Shown here: positions 53,834 through 61,769 of the stretch, one piece after another
How the letters are laid out: every line of letters starts with the position of its first letter
How positions within the stretch are numbered: position 1 is the first letter of the stretch
Assembly: GCF_030823375.1 (NCBI RefSeq)
Contig: NZ_JAUSXB010000001.1
Coordinates: 2,108,001 to 2,172,000 of the forward strand
DNA: 64,000 bases
DNA from: Pseudarthrobacter siccitolerans
GTDB taxonomy: Bacteria; Actinomycetota; Actinomycetes; Actinomycetales; Micrococcaceae
Direction: 5' to 3'
The notes under the pieces: model-generated
What the model saw: the letters and a program-made list of their open reading frames with translations, nothing else
Told to the model about the DNA's origin: nothing
The model's database searches: none
Position numbers and translations under genes: made by a program

Positions 53834-55018
53834 GTGACCGAACCCAATTCGCCCCACCCCTCCCATCAACCGCTCCTGAAGGTTCTGGCCTGCTGCCTCG
53901 CCACCGCCGCCCTGGCCACCGGCGCAGGCCTGACCCTCAACGCGCCCGCTGCCTACGCGGAGCCGAGCAACTACAAATTCGATTTCGGCGGCGGTCCGGT
54001 GGAACCGGGCTACATCGGCGTCAGCGCGACAGACTCGTACAGCCCGGAAATCCGCTACGGCTTCAACACTCCCGAGCACATGGCGAACGTACCGGCGAAA
54101 GGCACCGGAGCCGGGAGCGACGCCGTCCGCTTCCTTGAGTTCGGCACCAAGAGCACCAACACGTTCAACGTGGACCTCAAGGAGGGCCTGTACAAGGTAT
54201 CGGTCACACTGGGCGACACTTCACGGGCCAGCATCGCGGCCGAGGGCGTGTTCCAGGAGATGAACCTGACGGGCAACGGGGCCACGGCTTCCTTCGAGAT
54301 TCCCGTGACGGATGGCCAGTTGAACCTGCTGGTCACCGAAGGCAAGGTTGGCACGGCCTTTACGCTGAGCTCGGTGGAGATCGAGAAGGTTTCGCGCCAT
54401 CCTGAAATGGACCCAACTATCTGGGTTGGCGGTGACTCCACGGTCGCCAGCTACTACCCGCTGGAAACAAGCGCCCAGGGCGGCTGGGGCCAGACGCTGC
54501 CGCAGTTTGTGGATCCTGAAGCTTTCAACGTCCGGAACATCGCGACCGGCGGACAGATCGCCCGCGGCTTCCGTAACGACGGCCAGCTTGAGGCGATCCT
54601 GCAGTACAGCAAGCCAGGCGACCTGTTCCTGCTGGAAATGGGCATCAACGACACCGCCGCCAAGAACGCCACCACCGAGGCGGAGTTCAAGGAGATCATG
54701 CGGGACATGATCCGGCAGGTTGCAGCCACCGGGGCCACTCCCGTCCTGGTCACGCCGCAGGGCCGGGCCACCGACTTTGTAGACGGCGTCCACTCCTCCG
54801 TGGACCGCTGGTACCGCCACTCCATCGTGGCCTTGGCCCAGGAGGAAGGCGTGCATCTGGTGGACCTTAATGTCCTGGCCTCCGAGTACTTCACCGGGAT
54901 CGGTCCGGAGGCAACACTGGCCCTGTTCATGACCGGCGATACGCTGCACCCCAACCGCGCCGGCGCCACCGAACTGGCACGCCTCGTGGCGGAGGACCTG
55001 GCCCGGCAGGGCCTCTGA
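53834..55018 (+). CDS. Secreted SGNH esterase (rhamnogalacturonan acetylesterase-like)
   Basis: 394 aa. A signal peptide (hydrophobic run about 14-38, ending PAAYA) is followed by a beta-sandwich of about 140 residues that resembles carbohydrate-binding modules of these esterases, and then the SGNH domain: GGDSTVASYY (Ser), GINDTA (Asn) and DTLHPN (Asp, His). It should remove acetyl groups from rhamnogalacturonan outside the cell. GTG 53834 lies 6 bases after AAAGGAG; ATG 53828 abuts that site too closely. Fits with the lyases at 57.8 and 61.8 kb. Confidence 0.9.
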   Translation: MTEPNSPHPSHQPLLKVLACCLATAALATGAGLTLNAPAAYAEPSNYKFDFGGGPVEPGYIGVSATDSYSPEIRYGFNTPEHMANVPAKGTGAGSDAVRFLEFGTKSTNTFNVDLKEGLYKVSVTLGDTSRASIAAEGVFQEMNLTGNGATASFEIPVTDGQLNLLVTEGKVGTAFTLSSVEIEKVSRHPEMDPTIWVGGDSTVASYYPLETSAQGGWGQTLPQFVDPEAFNVRNIATGGQIARGFRNDGQLEAILQYSKPGDLFLLEMGINDTAAKNATTEAEFKEIMRDMIRQVAATGATPVLVTPQGRATDFVDGVHSSVDRWYRHSIVALAQEEGVHLVDLNVLASEYFTGIGPEATLALFMTGDTLHPNRAGATELARLVAEDLARQGL

Positions 55019-55029
55019 CCAAAGCACTG

Positions 55030-55070
55030 ACGACGGCGGGACGCGGCAGTGTGCCGCGTCCCGCCGTCGT
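55030..55070. terminator. Bidirectional terminator between the esterase and ZIP genes
   Basis: 18-bp perfect stem, 55030-55047 with 55053-55070, loop AGTGT; stops of the convergent genes lie at 55018 and 55072. Confidence 0.85.
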
Positions 55071-55071
55071 C

Positions 55072-55827
55072 CTATCCCCCGAGGTGGTGAACGGTGAAGG
55101 CGGTCAGGAAGCCTACCGACGCCGTGAGCCCTGTGAGGTTATGGTGTTCCTCGAAAGCCTCCGGGATCATGGTGTCCGCCAGCATGGCCAGGATTCCCCC
55201 GGCAGCCACAGCGGTAATGAACGCCACCAGCTCGCCCGGCGCGTTCTCCAGGGCTGTGTAGCCAATGAGTGAGGCCACCCCGCTGAGCAGGGCGATGCCT
55301 CCCCAGAGGCCGAAGACGTAACCGGCGCCCCTGCCGGCTTTCTTCATTCCCGCGGTTCCGGACAGCCCCTCGGGGACGTTGGAGATGAACACGGCCACCA
55401 TCATTGCCGGGCTCACCGCGCCGCCCGCCAGCATCCCCACGCCAAGAACCACCGATTCCGGTACCCCATCCAGCAGTGCGCCCACCGCAATGGCAGTGCC
55501 GCTGCCGGGATCATCGGCCTCGGACGGCTGCTGGTCCCCGGAGCGTTTGCGGTGCTTGGCGCCTGCCCGCGCCAGCAGCATGTTGGCCCCGACGTACACC
55601 ACTGCTCCCGCCAGGAAGCCCACGGCCGTCGGCCAGAGTCCGCCGCCCTGCACGGCCTCGTCCACCAGTTCGAAGGCAAGGGCGGAAATCAGCACCCCGG
55701 CGCCGAACGACATGATCGAGGACACCAGCTTGGGCGGCAGCTTCCACCGCCAGGACAACGCCGCGCCCAGGACCAGTGCAGCCCCGGCGGCCGTGCCCCA
55801 TAACAGTGCCTGCACCCATACCGGCAT
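55072..55827 (-). CDS. ZIP-family metal transporter
   Basis: 251 aa with eight helices. Metal-binding helices show GALLDGVPESVVLG and AVFISNVPEGLSG; a histidine pair occurs near the end (FEEHHN). A cytoplasmic loop rich in Lys, Arg, Ser and Asp (about 90-110) is typical. Likely imports zinc or another divalent metal. Monocistronic. Confidence 0.9.
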   Translation of the reverse strand: MPVWVQALLWGTAAGAALVLGAALSWRWKLPPKLVSSIMSFGAGVLISALAFELVDEAVQGGGLWPTAVGFLAGAVVYVGANMLLARAGAKHRKRSGDQQPSEADDPGSGTAIAVGALLDGVPESVVLGVGMLAGGAVSPAMMVAVFISNVPEGLSGTAGMKKAGRGAGYVFGLWGGIALLSGVASLIGYTALENAPGELVAFITAVAAGGILAMLADTMIPEAFEEHHNLTGLTASVGFLTAFTVHHLGG

Positions 55828-56157
55828 GTTCCCGCTTCCCGGCCCCAGCAGGGGTCTGTCTCGTCACGGCTGCCGGCACCCCAAGCCGGCCAACCCTCAA
55901 AAAGCCCAGCGTAGTACAGGCTCCGGCCCGGAACGGCAGGCGGCCGAGTTGAGGCAGGACCCGTTGAAAACGACAACCGGAGCCACGGCCGGCCATCGGA
56001 AGCGGGAATGGCCCCGCTTGCAATGGTGCACACAATCCGTGCGACCCGTCCGCCGCGCAGAATTGATGCGATCTTGAGGGAAACCTTGCTGCCCATTGAC
56101 CTTGCAGGTCCACGCTGGAGGCATCGGACCAAATCAGCTTGTGGGGAGCAGGGAGTC
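55828..56157. other. Intergenic, no gene seen
   Basis: 330 bases between divergent genes. The plus-strand frame from 56008 continues into the HATPase gene but lacks family features before 56158. No strong hairpin or palindrome noticed. Confidence 0.5.
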
Positions 56158-56631
56158 ATGGGAAACGAAGTAGATTCTGATCAAGTAACCGCCGAGGGAG
56201 GCTTGCTCACGGATCAGCATCCGCTCGACTTCTACGCTTTGGGGCTGGCCGGCTGCATCGACCGGCTCACCGGGCCCCTCCGCCAGCGCGGGACCGCCAT
56301 CCGCTGGGATACCCCGCACTGGGGCATCGAGATCCCGTCAGATTGCGCCACCCTTCTCTACCAGTCGGCCCGCGAAGCGCTCAGCAACGCCTTCAAATAT
56401 GCCCAGGCCTCGCAGCTCAACCTGCAGCTCGCCGCTGTGGACCACGGAATCCGCCTGGTGGTGTCCGACGACGGCAACGGCTTTGACAGCGACCTCGCCA
56501 AATGCGGCCGGCACCACGGCTACGGCCTGCGGCTGATGTCCGTGGCCGTTCATGAGGCCGGCGGAACCATAGACATCTGCTCCGCCCCCGGGCAGGGCAC
56601 CAGCGTCACGGTAACCATGCCGCTGGACTAA
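56158..56631 (+). CDS. Orphan histidine-kinase-type ATPase domain protein
   Basis: 157 aa comprising a single HATPase_c domain of NarL-type kinases: N-box REALSNAFKYAQ, G1 SDDGNGFD, G2 GYGLRLM. The dimerisation/phosphoacceptor helix and its His are absent, as is any sensor region. It cannot autophosphorylate by itself; it may be an anti-sigma-like or accessory ATPase. The start at ATG 56158 follows GGGAG. No response regulator adjacent. Confidence 0.8.
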   Translation: MGNEVDSDQVTAEGGLLTDQHPLDFYALGLAGCIDRLTGPLRQRGTAIRWDTPHWGIEIPSDCATLLYQSAREALSNAFKYAQASQLNLQLAAVDHGIRLVVSDDGNGFDSDLAKCGRHHGYGLRLMSVAVHEAGGTIDICSAPGQGTSVTVTMPLD

Positions 56632-56636
56632 AAGCT

Positions 56637-56671
56637 CGGATGCCCGCCGTTGCTGGGACGGCGGGCATCCG
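56637..56671. terminator. Bidirectional terminator between the HATPase and FMN reductase genes
   Basis: CGGATGCCCGCCGT (56637-56650) pairs exactly with ACGGCGGGCATCCG (56658-56671). Confidence 0.85.
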
Positions 56672-56704
56672 TACGCCTGGCTCCCTGAGACAGGAACCCC
56701 CGAC

Positions 56705-57316
56705 TTACCGGGAAAGCTTCTCCGCGTCGGGTTCGAGGTCGCCGATGTGGCCGGGTGCGTTGGCGGCCAGGACGCGGGCCACGAAGGCGCCGTATTCGTC
56801 CATGAAGTGGCGCAGGAACTTCGCGGTCCCCTCGTCCTTGACCTCGCCGTTGTCGCCGAACACCTCAGGGTTGAAGTGGATATAGGCTTCCGGGGCGTTC
56901 AACTGCGGAGCGTCCAGGAAGCTGAGGACGCTGCGGAACGAGGACTGCATCACTGCGGTGCCGATGCTGCCCACCGAGGCACCAATAATGCCGGTGGGCT
57001 TGCGGGCGAACGAATTGCTCCCCCACGGACGTGAGGCCCAGTCGATAGCGTTTTTGAGGGCGCCGGGAATGGAACGGTTGTACTCCGGGGACACGATCAG
57101 GATTCCGTCGGAAGCTTCAATTGCCTCCTTGAGGGCGCGGCCTGCCGGCGGAAAGTCGGCGTCGTAGTCGTAGCTGTAGAGGGGTAGGTCCTTGATGGGG
57201 ATCTCCGTGAACTCCAGGTCCTCGGGAGCCAGTTTGATCAATGCCTGGGAGAGGACCCGGTTGATGGAGCCGGTAGCGAGGCTCCCCACGAAGTATCCGA
57301 TCTTGAACGGTGCCAT
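56705..57316 (-). CDS. NADPH-dependent FMN reductase-family protein
   Basis: 203-aa flavodoxin-fold protein: phosphate loop GSLATGSINRVL, SPEYNRSIPGALKNAIDW typical of the azoreductase/FMN-reductase family, and GASVGSIGTAVMQ. A C-terminal extension of about 25 residues ends DLEPDAEKLSR. Probable quinone or flavin reductase protecting from redox stress. ATG 57316 with AAGGAA upstream. Confidence 0.9.
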   Translation of the reverse strand: MAPFKIGYFVGSLATGSINRVLSQALIKLAPEDLEFTEIPIKDLPLYSYDYDADFPPAGRALKEAIEASDGILIVSPEYNRSIPGALKNAIDWASRPWGSNSFARKPTGIIGASVGSIGTAVMQSSFRSVLSFLDAPQLNAPEAYIHFNPEVFGDNGEVKDEGTAKFLRHFMDEYGAFVARVLAANAPGHIGDLEPDAEKLSR

Positions 57317-57528
57317 GAGTGTTCCTTCCAAGGGCCGGGCAGCGCCCGGCCGTCCATGTTCTGTTTGGAAAAGGTGCCGCCCGTGGCTGGACGGCGCTTG
57401 GTGCCACTGCACCACCAGTCCAGCACAGAAGAGGGGGCCCCGGCCAGAGCAGGGAAGATCCTTGACAGGCCGGGCCGGGGAGCGCTGAATGATCTGTAGC
57501 GGAGTTCACGGCCCGGTCAGGAGCAGTC

Positions 57529-57693
57529 ATGAGCGAGAATCCAATGCAGGATGAGCGGGTCCATACGGAGGCACCCGCCGAGGGCGACCCGGATGCGGAC
57601 GTCTCGGAAATCAGGGTCCACACCCAGGATCCGGCCGAAGGGGCAGATTTGCCGGACGTGCCGGACATTCCGGCTGCAGGCAAGACCGAATAG
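57529..57693 (+). CDS. 54-aa acidic small protein with internal duplication
   Basis: ATG 57529 follows AGGAG (57519-57523) by a proper 5 bases; TAG at 57691. The product is acidic and contains two similar blocks, RVHTEAPAEGDPDADV and RVHTQDPAEGADLPDV. No membrane segment and no known family. Clear ribosome site and codon use support a real gene. It precedes the LacI-type site of the exo-lyase gene. Confidence 0.6.
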   Translation: MSENPMQDERVHTEAPAEGDPDADVSEIRVHTQDPAEGADLPDVPDIPAAGKTE

Positions 57694-57789
57694 CCGCGCG
57701 CCCATAGCGGCACCGCCCGTACATTTGCCACATCCCGGCTACCCCTTGCCTGCGCACCGTCGCGCACACTAGGTTTTAACCCGCACTGA

Positions 57790-57801
57790 GAAAGCGCTTT
57801 C
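57790..57801. promoter_or_regulatory. LacI-type operator of the exo-lyase gene
   Basis: Perfect 12-base palindrome GAAAGCGCTTTC, 52 bases before ATG 57854. The identical palindrome lies upstream of the PL11 lyase (63883-63894). Confidence 0.75.
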
Positions 57802-57853
57802 CCGCCACGGGCGGCGATTACTGGCGCATCAATCACCAGCGGAATTGGATCAC

Positions 57854-60499
57854 ATGACGGACAAGACCCTCATCAGGTGGATCGACGGCGAGGCACCTGC
57901 GGAGATCAGCGGCGGAACGACGTGGGGCATGCCTTTTGCCCGAGGAACGGTAACGGATTCAGGCGGGATTTCGGTCCGGGACGCCGGCGGAGAAATTGTG
58001 GCCAGCCAGGCCTGGCCCCTGGCCACCTGGCCTGACGGCTCCCTGAAGTGGGCCGGGATCGCCCTCCCTGCCACGGATGCACCCTCCCGGGCCTACGGGG
58101 TGACCGCCGACGGCGGTGCGTCAGCCCGCGAAGCCAGCCTCCCGCCGTCGGGCGCCACCAGAGTCACCGTCACCGAAACCGCCGAGGCGCTCACCGTGGA
58201 CACCGGCACACTGCAGATGGTGATCGACCGCGGCGGCTCGCACCTCTTTACCAGCCTCACCCGCGGCGGCATCGAGGTAGCACGGAACGCGCGCCTGGTC
58301 AGCCTCCTGCAGGACAACGTTACGGAGGGCGCCGGGACGGCAAGCCGCGAGGCCTTCACCGGCGAGGTCACCGCCGTTGTGCTTGAACAGGACGGTCCCG
58401 TACGCGCCGTGGTGCGGCTGGAGGGGCACCACCGCCCGGACGCAGCGGGCAGCGGCAAACAGAGCTGGCTGCCGTTCGTGGTCCGGTTCTATTTCTACGC
58501 CAACGCCCGCAGCGTCAGGATGGTGCATTCGTTCATCTGGGATGGCGATGCGGAGCAGGACTTCCTGGCCGGGCTCGGCGTCCGGTTCAGCGTGCCGCTT
58601 GAGGCTGAGCTCCATGACCGGCACGTCCGGATTGCCGGTGCGGACGGCGGATTCCTGCTCGAAGGTGTCCGCGGGCTGACAGGCCTCCGCCGGGACCCGG
58701 GCGGGGAGGTCCGCCGCGCGCAGCTGGACGGCCGTGCCACCCCTCCCCTGGCCGAGTGGAACCCCGAGGTGTCAGAACGCCTGCACCTGATCCCCGCCTG
58801 GAACGACTACACGCTAACCCAGCTCAGCGCGGACGGCTTCGAACTGCGCAAACGCACCGCAACGGGCCATGCCTGGGTGGGCATCTCCGGCGGGACCAGG
58901 TCGGCCGGATTCTGTTCCCTGACGGATGCCCGCGGCGGGTTCGGGGTGGGCGTCAAGGACTTCTGGCAATCCCATCCGGGCCAGCTGGACATCCGCAACG
59001 CGGCCACGGCGGAAGCTTCCCTTACGGCCTGGCTGTACTCCCCGGAGGCGCAGCCAATGGACCTGCGCTTCTACCACGACGGGCTGGGCCAGGACACCTT
59101 CGAGGAACAGCTCGAGGGGCTTGAGATCACCTACGAGGACTACGAGCCGGGCTTCGGCAACGCAACCGGCATCGCCCGCACACATGAGTTGACCCTCTTC
59201 GCGTACGAATCCACCCCGGCCACGGAAAGCCTCGCCGCCGACGCCGCCGCGGCTTCCGCCCCCGCCCTGCTGCAGGCCACCCCCGGGTACCTGCATTCCG
59301 TGGGCGTCTTCGGCGACTGGGACCCTGTGGACCGCAGCACACCTGCCCGCGCCGGGCTGGAAGACCATCTGGATTTCCTCTTCGACTTCTATGCCGGCCA
59401 AGTGGAGCAGCGGCGCTGGTACGGCTTCTGGAACTACGGCGACGTGATGCACACCTACGACCACGACCGCCACGTGTGGCGGTACGACGTAGGGGGCTAC
59501 GCATGGGACAACTCCGAGCTCTCCCCGGACCTTTGGCTTTGGTACTCGTACCTGCGCTCGGGCCGGGCGGACATCTTCCGCTTTGCCGAGGCCATGACCC
59601 GGCACACCGGCGAGGTGGACGTCTACCATCTCGGACCGTGGCGCGGCCTCGGCTCCCGGCACAACGTCCAGCACTGGGGCTGCAGCGCCAAGCAGCTCCG
59701 GATCAGCACGCCCGCCTACCGCCGCTTCTACTACTACCTGACGGCGGACGAGCGCACGGGAGACCTGCTCACCGAACTGGTGGACAGCGACCAGAACTTC
59801 CTGGGGCTGGATCCCGTACGGAAGGTTCGGCCGGACGCTGACACCTACCGGCCGAACCGGAACGCCCTGGGCGTGGGGCTCGGCACGGACTGGGGATCTC
59901 TTGCAGCCACCTGGCTCACAGACTGGGAGCGCACCGGGAACCCGCGCTCCCGCGACCGGCTCCTGGGCACCATGGCAGACATCGGCGCCCTCAAGTACGG
60001 CTTCCTCACGGGCGAGGCCCTGTACGACCTGGACATGGGACGGTTCGATACCGGCCGCGAACTGATCCAGGTGTCCCATCTGAGCGCCGTGTTCGGCCTG
60101 GTGGAAATCTGCAGCGAACTGGTGGACCTGGTCCCGGACCCGGACTTTGAACGGGCGTGGCTGCAGTACTGCCGGATCTTCCTGGCTACAAAGGAGGAGC
60201 AGGTGGAGGCAGTGGGCCAGCCGCTGGCGGGCGTCTACCTCACCCAGGCGCACAGCCGGCTGACTGCGTATGCGGCCGCTCGGCTGGACGATCCGGACCT
60301 GGCCGCCCGGGCATGGGAAAGCTTTGCCGAGGGCGGGGAGCACCTGAACCACGAGTCGGCCTTCACGCTGCGGACCATTGAACCGCCGCATGTGCTGCTG
60401 CCCGTGGACGAGGCACCCACCGTATCCACGAACGACACGTCCCAGTTCGGCCTCGCCGTGATCCAGAACCTGGCGCTGATCGGCAAGCACCTGCGCTAG
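57854..60499 (+). CDS. Exo-rhamnogalacturonan lyase-like protein (PL26 / YetA type)
   Basis: 881 aa without a signal peptide, hence cytoplasmic. N-terminal RIFT-type barrel domain (about 1-90), central beta sandwich (about 100-430), and a C-terminal (alpha/alpha) toroid (about 480-870) with YGFWNYGDVMHTYDHDRH and HVQHWGCSAKQL, matching PcRGLX/YetA-like exo-lyases. It would release unsaturated galacturonosyl-rhamnose from imported rhamnogalacturonan oligosaccharides. ATG 57854 is preferred to the in-frame TTG 57845. The LacI-type palindrome upstream links it to the PL11 gene. Confidence 0.85.
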   Translation: MTDKTLIRWIDGEAPAEISGGTTWGMPFARGTVTDSGGISVRDAGGEIVASQAWPLATWPDGSLKWAGIALPATDAPSRAYGVTADGGASAREASLPPSGATRVTVTETAEALTVDTGTLQMVIDRGGSHLFTSLTRGGIEVARNARLVSLLQDNVTEGAGTASREAFTGEVTAVVLEQDGPVRAVVRLEGHHRPDAAGSGKQSWLPFVVRFYFYANARSVRMVHSFIWDGDAEQDFLAGLGVRFSVPLEAELHDRHVRIAGADGGFLLEGVRGLTGLRRDPGGEVRRAQLDGRATPPLAEWNPEVSERLHLIPAWNDYTLTQLSADGFELRKRTATGHAWVGISGGTRSAGFCSLTDARGGFGVGVKDFWQSHPGQLDIRNAATAEASLTAWLYSPEAQPMDLRFYHDGLGQDTFEEQLEGLEITYEDYEPGFGNATGIARTHELTLFAYESTPATESLAADAAAASAPALLQATPGYLHSVGVFGDWDPVDRSTPARAGLEDHLDFLFDFYAGQVEQRRWYGFWNYGDVMHTYDHDRHVWRYDVGGYAWDNSELSPDLWLWYSYLRSGRADIFRFAEAMTRHTGEVDVYHLGPWRGLGSRHNVQHWGCSAKQLRISTPAYRRFYYYLTADERTGDLLTELVDSDQNFLGLDPVRKVRPDADTYRPNRNALGVGLGTDWGSLAATWLTDWERTGNPRSRDRLLGTMADIGALKYGFLTGEALYDLDMGRFDTGRELIQVSHLSAVFGLVEICSELVDLVPDPDFERAWLQYCRIFLATKEEQVEAVGQPLAGVYLTQAHSRLTAYAAARLDDPDLAARAWESFAEGGEHLNHESAFTLRTIEPPHVLLPVDEAPTVSTNDTSQFGLAVIQNLALIGKHLR

Positions 60500-60641
60500 C
60501 TCTAACATCCGCATTCCGCCGCCAAGTTCCGCCGTCCTACTTTCGACTCTGGAAACCCGCCCGCCCAAAAGGTATGTTGGTAAGCATGCTGATGATTTTT
60601 ACCGACTCATCAGCTTCCGGTAAGAAAGCGAAGGAGACGTT

Positions 60642-61625
60642 ATGAGCACGAAGGTGGAAAAACGCATTCTGGTGAACGTACCGGTAAGCACCGCTTACAA
60701 CCAGTGGACCCAGTTCGAGGAATTCCCGCACTTTATGGGTGGCGTCAAGAGCGTTACGCAGCTCAGTGACGACCGGTTGCAGTGGGTGGCCGAGATCGGC
60801 GGCGTCCGCAGGGAGTGGGAAGCCAGGATTTTGGAACAGATTCCGGACCGCAAAGTAGCTTGGGCGGCCACGGAAGGCGCCACGAACGCAGGCGCCGTGG
60901 ACTTCGAGGACGTGGGCGGCGGCCAGACCTCCATCCAACTGACGCTCGAATACGAGCCCGAAGGACTGATCGAAAAGGTGGGCGACAAGCTCAACGTGGT
61001 GGACCGCCAGGCCGAGGCAGACCTGAAGCGGTTCAAGGAATTCATTGAGGACGAGGGCTATGCCAGCGGCGCGTGGCGCGGCAGCGTCAGCTCCGGAGCC
61101 CCCGTCGGCACGCCGGGCGTCGAGGATGCGGCAGGATCACGCGGCGACTCCGGCAAGGCCGGCGTATCCGGCAAGGTTGCTGCAGGCGTTGGCGTTGCCG
61201 CGGTAGCAGGCGCAGCCGCCGCCATGGCTGCCGGCACCAACAAGGGCACAACGGAGGCGGCCGACGAAACGGTAACTCCCGTGGTTCCCGGAGAACCCGT
61301 CACCGTCACGCCGCTGACGACCGACACAACCACCGATGCCGCAGCCACCGGCACGGGCACGGGCACCTCAACAATGGGCACCGCCGGAGCGGGCATGTCA
61401 GCAACAGGCACGACGGCGGCAGCCGGCTCCACCGGTTCAGTCGCGGACCTGGGCGATGACAGGGTGGGACACGCCTTCGACCAGACGAATGGCCTAGTGG
61501 ACACCACCGGCGAGTCGGACGAGACGCTTGAGGGCGAGAACTTGAGCGCCGGCGAGCGGGCCGAAAATGAGCGCCGGCCCGACGGCGGCCTGCCGCCCCT
61601 CGGTGGCAACCTCGGCCAGCACTGA
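60642..61625 (+). CDS. SRPBCC (polyketide cyclase-like) protein with long low-complexity tail
   Basis: 327 aa. Residues about 1-145 are an SRPBCC domain of the cyclase/dehydrase type (VEKRILVNVPVSTAYNQWTQFEEFPHFMGGVKSV). Residues about 150-327 are Ala/Thr/Gly-rich with repeats (TGTGTGTSTMGTAGAGMSAT) and one short hydrophobic Ala-rich stretch (about 170-197) that could touch the membrane. The acidic end is hydrophilic. Such proteins are common in actinobacteria under stress control; function unknown. ATG follows GAAGGAG. The upstream region has GTAAGCATGCTGATG, whose AGCATGCT core is palindromic. Confidence 0.8.
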   Translation: MSTKVEKRILVNVPVSTAYNQWTQFEEFPHFMGGVKSVTQLSDDRLQWVAEIGGVRREWEARILEQIPDRKVAWAATEGATNAGAVDFEDVGGGQTSIQLTLEYEPEGLIEKVGDKLNVVDRQAEADLKRFKEFIEDEGYASGAWRGSVSSGAPVGTPGVEDAAGSRGDSGKAGVSGKVAAGVGVAAVAGAAAAMAAGTNKGTTEAADETVTPVVPGEPVTVTPLTTDTTTDAAATGTGTGTSTMGTAGAGMSATGTTAAAGSTGSVADLGDDRVGHAFDQTNGLVDTTGESDETLEGENLSAGERAENERRPDGGLPPLGGNLGQH

Positions 61626-61710
61626 CCGGAACCCGACCGCCTGAGGAACATCCCGGCGTCGAACGTTTCGGCGTCGGAGGTTCCCCGATAACCGGATGTT
61701 CCAAGGAAAA

Positions 61711-61754
61711 GCAAAGCGCCGCCCGCCTCTCCCCCGAGGCGGGCGGCGCTTTGC
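61711..61754. terminator. Bidirectional terminator between the SRPBCC and PL11 genes
   Basis: 19-bp perfect stem: 61711-61729 (begins GCAAAGCGCC) with 61736-61754; loop of six bases. It ends the convergent transcripts. A further dyad GGAACATCC (61645-61653) / GGATGTTCC (61694-61702) spans the sequence before it. Confidence 0.9.
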
Positions 61755-61769
61755 CGTTGCTGCTTGTTG

